Made by a program: the position numbers and the translations under genes
Notes under the pieces: model-generated
Database searches by the model: none
Told to the model about the DNA's origin: nothing
Seen by the model: only the letters and a program-made list of their open reading frames with translations
DNA from: Candidatus Leptofilum proximum
GTDB lineage: Bacteria > Chloroflexota > Anaerolineae > Promineifilales > Promineifilaceae
Length of the DNA stretch: 64,000 bases
Assembly: GCA_016710325.1 (NCBI GenBank)
Contig: JADJXK010000001.1
Coordinates: forward strand, 2,136,461 to 2,200,460
Direction: 5' to 3'
In this document: positions 56,001 through 64,000 of the stretch, in pieces
How the letters are laid out: every line of letters starts with the position of its first letter
Position numbering within the stretch: position 1 is the stretch's first letter

Positions 56001-59000
56001 AGTCGTCCACCGTGCTGCGGAACAGCGTCTCGGTCTGGTACAGCACCTGGCCCATGTTGACGTACTGCGACCCCTGGCCCGAGAACATGAAAACGAGCGG
56101 GCGGGTCTGTTCCGCCTGGGTGCGGTTGATAATCCGCTCTGGATCGACAGCGCGCAGCACGGCGATGGCGTCGGGCACATCGCGGCAGACAACCATGCGG
56201 CGGTAGGTGAAGGTGCGACGGCCGTTGTGCAGCGTGTAGGCCATGTCCGCCAGGTTGGTTTCGGGATGTGCTTCCAGGTAGTCGGCCAGATTTTGCGTCA
56301 TTGTTTCCAGGGCGGCGGGCGTTTTGGCGGAAAGCTGGAGCAGCTGCCACGGCTCGGCCGGGTCGGAGGGCGTGGGCTGCGGTGCTTCTTCCAGCACGAT
56401 GTGGGCGTTGGTGCCGCCAATGCCAAACGAACTGACCCCGGCGCGGCGCGGGGAACGGCCGTTTGCCCAGGGCACCAGCGTGTTGTTGATGACAAACGGC
56501 GTTTGCTCCAGGTTCAGCTTGGGGTTGGGCGTGGTGAAGTGGCAGGTGGGCGGAATCTGCTTGTGCTGCAAGCTCAGCACCGCCTTGAGCAGACCAGCCA
56601 CCCCGGCGGCCGCGTCCAGGTGGCCAATGTTGCTCTTCACCGAGCCGATGTGCGTTTTGTGTTCGCCATGCCCCTTAAACAGCTTGGCCAGCGCCGTAAT
56701 TTCGATGGGATCGCCCAGCTCGGTGGCCGTGCCGTGCGCTTCGATGTATTGAATCGTGTCCGGCGTAACGTTGGCGGCAGTTTGGGCTTTGGCAATCACC
56801 TCCGCCTGGCCGTTGATGCTGGGGGCGGTGTAGCCGAGCTTGAGACTGCCGTCGTTGTTGACGGCCGTTCCCTTAATCACCGCGTGGATGTGGTCGCCAT
56901 CGGCCAGGGCATCGGCCAGCCGCTTCAGCACCACCACGCCCACGCCGGAGCCAAAGACGGTGCCCTGCCCGGCGGCGTCAAACGGGCGGCAGTGGCCGTC
57001 GGGCGAGGCGATGCCGCTGGGCTGGTAGACGTAGCCAGAGCGCTGCGGCATTTCCACGGTCACGCCACCTGCCAGGGCGATGTCACACTGGCCGTTCATC
57101 AAGCTTTCGCAGGCCAGGTGGGTGGCCACCAGCGAGGTGGAGCAGCCAGTCTGCACGTCCAGGCTCGGCCCGGTGAGGTTGAGATGGTAGCTGGCGCGGG
57201 TGGCCAGGAAATCTTTGTCGTTGCCCAGCATGACGGCAAAACTGTCGTCGGTGGGGTCCACGTCGGGATGGCCGAGCAGGTTAAAGAGCAGGTAGGTGCT
57301 CATGCCCATCCCGGCAAATACGCCGATTTGCCCCTGGAACTGTTCGCTGCTGTAGCCCGCGTTTTCCAGGGCGTGCCAGGCGACCTCTAAGAAGAGGCGC
57401 TGCTCGGGAGCCAGCAGCTTGGCCTGGTTGGGCGCGTAGCCAAAAAAGGAGGCGGCAAACTGGTCGATGTCGGCCAGAAGGGGAGCGGCGCGCACAAAAT
57501 CGGGGTTGTTGCGCAGCTGCGGCGACACGCCGAGGGCGTCCAGCCGGGCGTCGTCCAGCACCTCGATGCTTTCGATGCCGTCGCGCAGGTTTTGCCAGAA
57601 CTGCTCCAGGGTAGATGCGCCGGGGAAACGGCCGTCCAGCCCAATGATGGCAATGTCGTCGTGGTGGCGCACGGCCGGGCTTGAAACGGACACCACCTCA
57701 TCGGACCCATCGGCTAGCAGCAGCTCGGTGACGCCGTGAATGGTTGGTTTTTCCAGGAACTGCACCAGGGGAATCTCGCGGCCCAGCGTTTCTTGCAGCT
57801 CGCGCTGTGCCTGAACCAGCAGCAGGGAATGGCCGCCCAAATCAAAAAAGTTGTCGTGAATGCCCACTTCGGGCAGCCCCAGCACCTTTTGCCACACCTG
57901 GGCGATGCGCTGCTCCAGCTGGCTGCGCGGCAGCACGGTGCTTTTGTCGTTGGTGTGCAGTGGGGGCGCGGGCAGGGCGTGGCGGTTCACCTTACCGTTG
58001 GGCAGCAGCGGGAAGGCGTCCAGCGGCACAAAGAGGTTGGGGATCATGTAATCGGGCAGGACGGCCGTAAGCTGTGTACGAATCGCAGCAATATCGATTG
58101 TTTGCCCATCTTGCGGTACCAGATAGGCCAGCAGCCGCTGGTCGTTGGCACTGACGGTGTGCAGCGTCACCAGCGCTTCGCGCACGCTGGGCAGGGCGGT
58201 AAGCTGGTTCTCAATTTCGCCCAGCTCAATGCGGAAGCCGCGCAGCTTGATCTGGTGATCGACCCGACCCAGGAACTGGATGTTGCCATCGGGCAGGTAG
58301 CGGACGAGATCGCCGGTTTTGTAGAGTTGGGGTGGGGAGATGGGGTGACCGGGTGACAAGGTGACAGGGTGAAGGGGTGAAGGGGTGAAGGGGTGATCTG
58401 CCTCCTTGTCACCTTGTCTCCTTGTTACCTTGTCAAAGGGGTCCGCAATAAAGCGTTCCCGCGTCAGTTCCGGGCGGTTCCAGTAGCCGCGGGCCACGCC
58501 GACGCCGCCGATGACCAGTTCACCGGCCACGCCTTGCGGTACGGGCTGCAAATGTTTGTCCAAAATGTAGAGCTGGATGTTGGCAATGGGACGGCCTATA
58601 GGCACCAGCTGGCGCGGATCGTCACGCAAGCATTCCCAGTAACTCACGTCGATGGCCGCTTCGGTGGGGCCGTACAAATTGTGCAGCTCGCATTCCGGCA
58701 GTTGGGCGAAGAAACGCTGCGTCAGGTCGTAGGGCAGCGCTTCGCCGCTGCAAATGACCCGGCGCAGCGAGGTGCAGCGGGCCACGTGCGGCTCGGTGAG
58801 GAAGATTTGCAGCATCGACGGCACAAAGTGCATCGTGGTGATTTGCGCGTCCTGGATGAGGCGCACCAGGTAGGTGCTGTCCAGGTGGCCACCCGGTTTG
58901 GCCATCACCAGCTGCGCCCCGGTGATGAGCGGCCAGAAAAATTCCCAGACGGACACATCGAAGCTGAACGGCGTTTTTTGCAAGATGCGATCGTCGGCTT

Positions 59001-62000
59001 CGAGCTGGTAGGCGTCTTGCATCCACAGCAGGCGGTTGACGATGCCGCGATGGGTGTTCATGGCCCCCTTGGGCTTGCCCGTCGAGCCAGAGGTGTAGAT
59101 GGTATAGGCCAGGTTATCGGCCGTGAGCGGCACGTGGGGATTGGTGGTCGGGTGGTGAGCGATTTTGGGCCAGTGGGCGTCGAGGGGGAGAATTGTGAAT
59201 TGTGAATTGTGAATTGTGAATTGTGAATCACCTGCGACCTGCAACCTGCCACTTGCTACCAAATGTTCCTGCGTGAGGAGAACGGCGACCTGCGAATCTT
59301 CCAGCATAAATTGGAGGCGCTCGGTGGGATAGGTGGGATCAATCGGCAGGTAGGCGCCGCCCGCTTTGAGGATGCCGAGCAGGGCGATGACCATCTCCAG
59401 GCTGCGCTCCATGCAGACGCCGACCATGCCATCGGGCTGAATGCCCTGGGCAATGAGGAAGTGGGCCAGCTGATTGGCTTTCTGGTTGAGCTGGTCGTAG
59501 GTAAGGGTCTGGTCGGCATAGGTGAGCGCAGGGGCGGTGGAGGTTTGGGTTACCTGGTCTTCAAACAGCTGGTGCAAACATCGTTCCAGGTCGTAGGGTA
59601 CGGCCGTATCATTCACCGTATACAGCAGGGTGTGTTTTTGTTCGTCGGTGAGGAGGGGCAGGCGGGAGACGGCCGTGTCCGGCTCCACCACAATCGAGGC
59701 CAGCAGGGTGTCAAAATGCCCGGCCATCTGCTCGATGCTGCTTTCGGCAAAGAGGTCGGTGTTGTATTCCCAGGTCGCCAGCAGCTCGCCGTTGACCTCG
59801 GCCATCGCCAGCGTCAGGTCGAACTGGGCCGCCTGCTGGGTAAGCGCCAGGGGGATGACGTGCAGCCCCCCCAGCTGCATGGCCGCACCCGCCTGACCCA
59901 ATGCCAGGGCAGTCAGCCCTTCGTGGGCGGCGTGGGCTTTTTGCCAGACAAACATGTTCTGGAAGATGGGCGAGTGGGCCGGGTTGCGCGTTTGGCCCAG
60001 CGCTTCCACCAAAGTGGGGAAGGGGTACTCTTGGTGGGTGAAGGCAGAGACGGCCGTTGCCTTCACCTGCTGGAGCAGCTGGCGGAAGCTCATCTCACCC
60101 TCGCCCAGCTGGGTGCGAATCACAAGCGGATTGACAAAGTAGCCCTGAACCGCCTGGAACTCACGCGCTTCGCGGCCGGAGGTGGGCGTGCCGGTGAGCA
60201 CCTCGTCCTGGCCGCTGAAGCGGGCCAGCAGCAGCTGGTATGCCGCCAAAAAAGTCATAAACGGCGTGCAGCCCATCTCGCGGCCCAGGGCGATCATCTG
60301 TGAGCCGAGTTCGGCGGGCAGCTGACTGCGCACGGTGCGCCCGGCGTAGGTCTGCCGCGTGGGGCGCGGCCTGTCGGTGGGCAGGTTGAGCGGCGGCAGT
60401 TCGCCTGCCAGCTGGGTCTGCCAGTAGGTGCGCAGGGCAGCCCCGGCGTCGCTGTTGAGCTGCTGGTTTTGCCAGGCAACATAGTCGCTGTAATGGTGGG
60501 TGAGGGGGGCTAAGACGGCCGTTGTTCCATTCACCAGCGCTGTGTACACCTGGGCGAATTCTTCGACCAGCGTCACCAGCGACCAAAAATCGGTGATGAT
60601 GTGGTGGGCGACGATGAGCAAGTCAAATGTCTCTTCACCGAGCTGGTAGAGGCGCACGCGCAGCAGGTTCTGCTCCAGCGGCAGCGGCGTGTTGGCCGTG
60701 GTTTGCAGCTGGGCCTGGTGCGCCGCCTTTGATTTATGACGGTTGTCCAGGTAGAGAAAATCGGCCACGCCGTCAGGCGCAATGCGCTGCACGGGCTGGC
60801 CGTTGGTTAGGTGGAAGGTGGTGCGTAGGCTGGCATGGCGGGCTACCAGCTGGTTGATGGCGTGTTTGGCGATTTCGGGGTCGATACGGCCGTTCAGCCG
60901 CAGCGCCCGGGCAATGTTGTACACCGGGCTTTCCGGGGCAAGCTGGCACAAATACCAGATGGCCCGCTGGCCCGATGACAGGGCAAACTGCGGCGGCGGC
61001 TCGGCGGCGGCGGGGATGGGTTGGCTGGTTTCCGCCGGATCGCTCAAATGGCCCACAATTTGCTGGCTGAGCTGGTCAATGGTGGGGCTTTCCAGCAGGT
61101 CGGCGAGGGGCAGGTCGATGTGCAGAGCGTCTTCAACGGCCGTTTTCAATTCAATCGCCAACAACGAATCGAGGCCAAAGGTGGCTAACGGCCGTTCGCG
61201 CTCGATCTGCGCGGTGGGTTGGCGCAGCAACAGGGCCAGCTTCTGCTGCAAATAGCTGGCGATTTGTGCCGCTTGCTCCGCCGGATCATTCAGCGCCAGC
61301 AGCACTTCGCGGGAAATGTCGGGCTGGGGCGCGGTTTGGCTGGCCGCCGGGGCCTGGAATTGCGGCACGTCTGCGCCGATGACGTTGAGTTCACCTGCCA
61401 GATACAGGCTGCGGGTCTGGCCGCGCTGAATTTTGCCGCTGGAGGTTTTGGGGATGGCCCGCGGCTGCACCAAAATAACGCCGACCAGCTGCAAATCATG
61501 CGCCTCGGCGATGGCCTGGCGCAGGATGGGCGCCACTTCGGCTACATCGGCGCGGCGGTGGCTGCGCTTGACCTCGTGCACCAGGAACAGCTTTTCTTCG
61601 CCGCCGACTTCAATAGAGAAGGCGGCCCCTGAATCTGGCGCGAGCGCTTCGTGGCTTTCCTGGGCCGTCTTTTCGATGTCTTGCGGGTAATGGTTGCGGC
61701 CGCGAATGATGAGCAGCTCTTTCAGGCGGCCCGCGACGTACAGCTGGCCATCCTGCAAAAAGCCCAGGTCACCAGTGCGCATGTAGCGGGTGTTGTCGCC
61801 GGGCAGCATGGCTTGAAACGTTTCGGCGGTGGCTTCGAGGCGCTGCCAGTAGCCCTGGGCCACGCTGCGGCCCGCCACCCAAATCTCGCCAATCTCGTCA
61901 GCGGCACATTCGGTCCCGGTTTGCGGGTCCACAATGCGGATTGTTTGCTCGTCTAGCAGCCGGGTGCCGCTGCTGACCAGCAGGCGGCTGTCACTGTCGT

Positions 62001-63087
62001 CGCTACCCGGTTCGACGCGGTTTTGGGCGAGGGCCGTGGTTTGGAAACGGCCGTACACCGGTTCACGCTTTCTATCACTGCCCGTCACAATCAGGGTAGC
62101 TTCAGCCAGCCCGTAGCAGGGGTAAAACGAGGTGAGCTTAAAGCCGTTTGGCCCGTACGTTTCGGCAAAGGCCAGCAGCGTCTCCTGGCGAATGGGCTCG
62201 GCGCCGTTGTAGGCCAGCGTCCATCGGCTTAAATCCAGCCCGGCACGCTGCTCGGGGGTAATGTTGTCGATACATAGCTGGTAGGCAAAGTTCGGTGCGC
62301 CGCTGATGGTGGCCTCGTATTTGGAGATGGCCGTCAGCCAGCGAATCGGCTTCTGCAAAAAGGCAAAGGGGGACATGAGCACGGTCCAGCCGTGGCAGTA
62401 AATGGGCTGCAAAATGCCGCCGATGAGGCCCATGTCATGGTACGGCGGCAGCCAGCTGACGCCCTGACTGCGTTCGCTCAGTTCAAACCCTTTGTAGATG
62501 AGGGCCAGGTTGCTGAGCAGGTTGAAGTGGGAGAGCATGACCCCTTTGGGCGTGCCGGTGGAGCCGGAGGTGTACTGCAAAAAGGCGATGTGGTTTGGGG
62601 TGATGGCGGGCAGCTGCCAGTCGTTGGGGTCGTTGGTGATGGTGTCGACGGCGATCCAGTGCATGGCGGCCAGGTCGGGCATGTGGTCGATGCGCGACTG
62701 GCGGTCCTGGTAGGTGTCCTCATCGGTGAGCACCACTTTGGCCTGGGCGTCGTCCATGATGGCCTGGAGGCGGGCATCGTGGCGGTTGCGCCGGGGCGGG
62801 TAGGAGGGCACGGCAATCCACCCGGCGTAGAGGCAGCCAAAAAAGGCAGCGATGTAATCCAGGCCGGGTGGGTAGAGCAGCAGAGCCCGGTCGCCGATGC
62901 TGCCCTGCTGCTGGAGCAGGCTGGCAATTTGCCGGGCGCGGGCATCGAGCTGGTGGTAGGTTAACGGCCGTTCGTCCGTCTCTCCATCGCTCAGAAAAAT
63001 GTATAAGGTTTTATCTGGTGTGCTGCTGGCTCGCCGTCGCAGCATGTCCACCAGGGTGGCAAATAAGTGGGGTTTGGACTCCGTCAT
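53053..63087 (-). CDS. FAAL-NRPS-PKS starter protein (FAAL-ACP-C-A-PCP-KS-AT-KR-ACP)
   Basis: 3,344 aa. Fatty acyl-AMP ligase (LQYTSGSTGTPKGVML about 175, WLPPYHDMGLIGGIL, CYGLAEATLIVTG). ACP (GLDSLLAIE about 640). C domain of starter type with HHIITDFW (about 833). A domain whose pocket reads DVWHISLID, a serine code. PCP (GGHSLLLVQ about 1753). KS (TGCSTSL about 1981). AT with GHSIGEYVAA and HAFHSPMM, the malonyl-type signature. KR with GGLGGLG and an intact SS...VDYCAANAF site (about 3111). ACP (GGNSLVGIK about 3267). A strongly basic tail (QRRRERRLNQRTTSRRR) ends the protein. Two tandem-repeat inserts lie in the A domain. The start was set at 63087 because the extra upstream codons are an intergenic palindrome. 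Predicted to make acyl-Ser extended by one reduced malonyl unit. Confidence 0.95.
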   Translation of the reverse strand: MTESKPHLFATLVDMLRRRASSTPDKTLYIFLSDGETDERPLTYHQLDARARQIASLLQQQGSIGDRALLLYPPGLDYIAAFFGCLYAGWIAVPSYPPRRNRHDARLQAIMDDAQAKVVLTDEDTYQDRQSRIDHMPDLAAMHWIAVDTITNDPNDWQLPAITPNHIAFLQYTSGSTGTPKGVMLSHFNLLSNLALIYKGFELSERSQGVSWLPPYHDMGLIGGILQPIYCHGWTVLMSPFAFLQKPIRWLTAISKYEATISGAPNFAYQLCIDNITPEQRAGLDLSRWTLAYNGAEPIRQETLLAFAETYGPNGFKLTSFYPCYGLAEATLIVTGSDRKREPVYGRFQTTALAQNRVEPGSDDSDSRLLVSSGTRLLDEQTIRIVDPQTGTECAADEIGEIWVAGRSVAQGYWQRLEATAETFQAMLPGDNTRYMRTGDLGFLQDGQLYVAGRLKELLIIRGRNHYPQDIEKTAQESHEALAPDSGAAFSIEVGGEEKLFLVHEVKRSHRRADVAEVAPILRQAIAEAHDLQLVGVILVQPRAIPKTSSGKIQRGQTRSLYLAGELNVIGADVPQFQAPAASQTAPQPDISREVLLALNDPAEQAAQIASYLQQKLALLLRQPTAQIERERPLATFGLDSLLAIELKTAVEDALHIDLPLADLLESPTIDQLSQQIVGHLSDPAETSQPIPAAAEPPPQFALSSGQRAIWYLCQLAPESPVYNIARALRLNGRIDPEIAKHAINQLVARHASLRTTFHLTNGQPVQRIAPDGVADFLYLDNRHKSKAAHQAQLQTTANTPLPLEQNLLRVRLYQLGEETFDLLIVAHHIITDFWSLVTLVEEFAQVYTALVNGTTAVLAPLTHHYSDYVAWQNQQLNSDAGAALRTYWQTQLAGELPPLNLPTDRPRPTRQTYAGRTVRSQLPAELGSQMIALGREMGCTPFMTFLAAYQLLLARFSGQDEVLTGTPTSGREAREFQAVQGYFVNPLVIRTQLGEGEMSFRQLLQQVKATAVSAFTHQEYPFPTLVEALGQTRNPAHSPIFQNMFVWQKAHAAHEGLTALALGQAGAAMQLGGLHVIPLALTQQAAQFDLTLAMAEVNGELLATWEYNTDLFAESSIEQMAGHFDTLLASIVVEPDTAVSRLPLLTDEQKHTLLYTVNDTAVPYDLERCLHQLFEDQVTQTSTAPALTYADQTLTYDQLNQKANQLAHFLIAQGIQPDGMVGVCMERSLEMVIALLGILKAGGAYLPIDPTYPTERLQFMLEDSQVAVLLTQEHLVASGRLQVAGDSQFTIHNSQFTILPLDAHWPKIAHHPTTNPHVPLTADNLAYTIYTSGSTGKPKGAMNTHRGIVNRLLWMQDAYQLEADDRILQKTPFSFDVSVWEFFWPLITGAQLVMAKPGGHLDSTYLVRLIQDAQITTMHFVPSMLQIFLTEPHVARCTSLRRVICSGEALPYDLTQRFFAQLPECELHNLYGPTEAAIDVSYWECLRDDPRQLVPIGRPIANIQLYILDKHLQPVPQGVAGELVIGGVGVARGYWNRPELTRERFIADPFDKVTRRQGDKEADHPFTPSPLHPVTLSPGHPISPPQLYKTGDLVRYLPDGNIQFLGRVDHQIKLRGFRIELGEIENQLTALPSVREALVTLHTVSANDQRLLAYLVPQDGQTIDIAAIRTQLTAVLPDYMIPNLFVPLDAFPLLPNGKVNRHALPAPPLHTNDKSTVLPRSQLEQRIAQVWQKVLGLPEVGIHDNFFDLGGHSLLLVQAQRELQETLGREIPLVQFLEKPTIHGVTELLLADGSDEVVSVSSPAVRHHDDIAIIGLDGRFPGASTLEQFWQNLRDGIESIEVLDDARLDALGVSPQLRNNPDFVRAAPLLADIDQFAASFFGYAPNQAKLLAPEQRLFLEVAWHALENAGYSSEQFQGQIGVFAGMGMSTYLLFNLLGHPDVDPTDDSFAVMLGNDKDFLATRASYHLNLTGPSLDVQTGCSTSLVATHLACESLMNGQCDIALAGGVTVEMPQRSGYVYQPSGIASPDGHCRPFDAAGQGTVFGSGVGVVVLKRLADALADGDHIHAVIKGTAVNNDGSLKLGYTAPSINGQAEVIAKAQTAANVTPDTIQYIEAHGTATELGDPIEITALAKLFKGHGEHKTHIGSVKSNIGHLDAAAGVAGLLKAVLSLQHKQIPPTCHFTTPNPKLNLEQTPFVINNTLVPWANGRSPRRAGVSSFGIGGTNAHIVLEEAPQPTPSDPAEPWQLLQLSAKTPAALETMTQNLADYLEAHPETNLADMAYTLHNGRRTFTYRRMVVCRDVPDAIAVLRAVDPERIINRTQAEQTRPLVFMFSGQGSQYVNMGQVLYQTETLFRSTVDDCAEILRPFLHLDLRDLIYPVAGKEEWAAEQLQNTAVTQPALFTIEFALARLWQSWGLQPDAMIGHSIGEYVAATLAGVFTLPEALHTVAKRGELMQTQPGGSMLAVARPATQVEGLLPQTLTVAVINSPDSCVVSGPDEAIDTLTEQLTAQDIQCRRLHTSHAFHSPMMEPALAPFIDHLQTVALKPPTLPIISNETGSWLTAEQATDPHYWARHLRHAVDFAAGIQTLRGLNDAIFLEVGPGNALATVVKPQIGDGQLAYATLRHPRQDEADRIRPLTTIGQLWLAGLPVQWSQLYQHQNRHRLPLPGYPFERERYWLDPPSASQPRHLSAHKKAPLADWFYLPGWQHTLPPTLTQQYLLDKPAHWLLFVDEAGLGDRLDSFLRTVAQQVTVVMPGEQFARLDDTVYTLNPASAADYDTLLQTLHAAGKWPERVVHLWNVSPAPEETAAQTIFAFYSLLYLAQALDKTRSEETAELYIIANELHAITEAEPVAAEKRLLCGPAKVIPQEFSWLTTQVIDVQLPPAGSWLWSELTQLLLAEFGVPLAGPSGPTVAYRGRRRWVQTYTPAPLTQDTAAVPRLRPYATALITGGLGGLGLAVAEMLAKQAQARLVLLHRSPFPARAEWDSWLTTQGEDNLTSRRIHQLLALEEAGAKVLLVQADVTDLDSLETAVTQAEDRFGAINVVFHAAGVAGGGLIQLKTPAAADQVLRPKVQGTRHLAAVFAEKRLDFMLLFSSLTAVAGGIGQVDYCAANAFLDAFAQEAVGERPYPVISVNWGDWAEIGMTTTTEVPAIIQQWRQQQSSHAILPHEGQAALRAILHHLPPQILVSPRYLPAVIADSDKLTLAYVLENLAKTTAAPPTTNGHHTDYAAPRNKIEQQIVAIWQETLEIQQVGIYDNFFEIGGNSLVGIKLINRINETFGVHVSAVSLYEQPTVSKLTELIVQMQSDDGPVEDDTYTEQVDRGQRRRERRLNQRTTSRRR
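58330..58437. repeat. Octamer repeat insert in the Ser A domain
   Basis: Same unit family and same loop (after ADPFDKV, before QLYKTGDLVRYLPDG) as the inserts in the giant NRPS, although this is a different gene 26 kb or more away. Confidence 0.86.
59187..59260. repeat. Two heptamer arrays inside the Ser A domain
   Basis: Five units of GAATTGT (59187-59229), then units like ACCTGCG, ACCTGCA, ACCTGCC (59228-59260). They encode VAGDSQFTIHNSQFTI in a loop before the conserved TIYTSGSTG segment. Confidence 0.85.
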
Positions 63088-63115
63088 GTTTTTGTCCGTT
63101 ACCAATGATAGTATT

Positions 63116-63170
63116 CGTGAAACGTGAGGCGTGAAACGTGATTTGATCCGTTCACGCCTCACGTTTCACG
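63116..63170. repeat. GTGAAACGTGA palindrome, 20-bp arms
   Basis: CGTGAAACGTGAGGCGTGAA (63116-63135) and its perfect complement (63151-63170). It lies between the FkbH-like gene and the FAAL start. Same family as 5906-5936. Confidence 0.9.
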
Positions 63171-63172
63171 CC

Positions 63173-64000
63173 TCAAATAATGCGAATGTCCACGTAGTCG
63201 GGAAATGGTTGGATTTGCTCCAGCGTGTTTTCCAGGATGACCAGGTCGCCCTGGGTGTCCACCTCATTGAAGCCGCCAAATTTGTAGGTGATGTACATGA
63301 GGCGGTTACGGCCGTTCGGCACAAAGTGCGCCCGCAAGGGAACCCCGGCCGCTTTGGCCAGGTTCATGATGTGGGTCATCATGATGGTGCCCACGCCGCG
63401 CGACATCACCCGGCAAGACATCAACAGCAGCTTCACCGTCCAGTAGGCCGACTCTTTTTCCACCAGCGCCAGGCCAATCGTGCCGTAGGTGCCGTAGCGG
63501 TCATCCAGGCTGGAGACAAACAAGAGGTGATTGTCCGATCGACGCAGCTGGTTTAGCTCTTCATAGGAATAGGTGTAGCCGGTGGTGTTGAGCTGGTTGG
63601 TGCGCATCGTCAACTCTTCGGCGCGCTGCAAATCTTCCTCGCGGGCCTTTTTGATGGTGAACACCATGTTCAGATCAGCCAAAAACGCTTCATTCTGGCC
63701 GGTGTATTCTTCTTCAGCCACTTTGCGCTGGATGTCGCTCTGGTACATCTGCCGCCGCAGCCTGGATTCCGGGGTGATGAAGCGCGGGGTCAGGCGCGGG
63801 TGGTCCAGCAGGCCGCTTAAATCGGCGGCATCAATGCACCACACGCTGGGATGAGCAAAGTTGACCTCTTCCCGCTCAAACGGCTGGTCATCGACAAAGG
63901 CCAGGGTGTCGATGCCAATGTTGATCTCCTGGGCAATTTGGGCAATAGAGTGCGACTTGGAATTCCAGTTGATTTGAGGGTAGATGAAGTAGTGGTCGAT
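63173..64000 (-). CDS. FkbH-like protein, 5' end outside window
   Basis: 275 codons visible; the frame continues past base 64000. The upstream part holds HAD-type residues IDTLAFVDDQPFEREEV, the FkbH signature. The remainder is a C-terminal GNAT-like region with TMRTNQLNTTGYTYSYEEL and SCRVMSRGVGTIMM. In known pathways FkbH loads a glyceryl unit from 1,3-bisphosphoglycerate onto an ACP, the first step to hydroxy- or methoxymalonyl-ACP. It is upstream of and in line with the assembly-line genes; the only gap is a palindrome. A frame restricted to an ATG at 63844 would cut the conserved HAD motif, so the gene truly begins outside. Confidence 0.88.
   Translation of the reverse strand: MDHYFIYPQINWNSKSHSIAQIAQEINIGIDTLAFVDDQPFEREEVNFAHPSVWCIDAADLSGLLDHPRLTPRFITPESRLRRQMYQSDIQRKVAEEEYTGQNEAFLADLNMVFTIKKAREEDLQRAEELTMRTNQLNTTGYTYSYEELNQLRRSDNHLLFVSSLDDRYGTYGTIGLALVEKESAYWTVKLLLMSCRVMSRGVGTIMMTHIMNLAKAAGVPLRAHFVPNGRNRLMYITYKFGGFNEVDTQGDLVILENTLEQIQPFPDYVDIRII

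Noticed and set aside
63088..63162. 25-codon N-terminal extension of the FAAL protein
   Set aside because: These codons are the arm of the 20-bp GTGAAACGTGA palindrome, not conserved protein.

Overview
The window looks like a moderately GC-rich (about 58-60% by impression) bacterial chromosome. My best guess is a member of the Chloroflexota (Anaerolineae-like), from the gene content, the short ArgA-type GNAT in an arginine operon, and the dense palindromic intergenic repeats. I cannot prove this, and a cyanobacterium-like genome is the main alternative. The DNA has two genome-style signatures. The palindrome ACGGCCGT occurs about 115 times. Short 7-8 bp tandem repeats occur both between and inside genes.

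Layout. 1-1.17 kb: 3' part of a DDE transposase. 1.45-7.2 kb (minus strand): an arginine operon read argC-argB-argD-GNAT-argA/argG. It is preceded by a short leader peptide with four consecutive Arg codons and an intrinsic terminator, which together look like a ribosome-mediated attenuator. 7.37-10.3 kb (plus strand): a small lipoprotein and an orphan PAS histidine kinase. 10.4-11.3 kb: a membrane-anchored diheme cytochrome c.

11.35-64 kb (all minus strand): one continuous FAAL/NRPS/PKS cluster, read right to left. Gene order matches assembly-line order. (1) FkbH-like protein (cut by the window end). (2) FAAL-ACP-C-A(Ser)-PCP-KS-AT-KR-ACP. (3) KS-degenerate AT-degenerate KR-ACP-degenerate ACP-sulfotransferase. 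(4) MFS transporter fused in frame to an S45 penicillin-acylase-type hydrolase. (5) C-A(Gly)-PCP-C-A(Gly)-PCP-degenerate E. (6) C-A-PCP. (7) A 6,416-residue NRPS: half C-A-PCP, three C-A-PCP modules, C plus a degenerate A with no PCP, then C-A(Pro)-PCP-TE. (8) Type II thioesterase. (9) FkbI-like acyl-CoA dehydrogenase.

How they may work together (inference). A fatty acid is activated by FAAL and capped onto Ser. The chain is extended by one or two ketide units, possibly including a hydroxymalonyl-type unit made through FkbH/FkbI. It is perhaps sulfated, then extended with Gly, Gly, an unassigned residue with an acidic pocket code, several unassigned residues and a C-terminal Pro, and released by the TE. 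The membrane-anchored acylase fused to the exporter suggests a prodrug scheme in which the N-acyl cap is removed during or after export.

The assembly line shows many recombination scars: a truncated C domain, a dead E domain after a copied Gly A domain, a module lacking its carrier, and tandem-repeat inserts in the same loop of five A domains. I saw no tRNA, rRNA, CRISPR array or dedicated regulator in the window.
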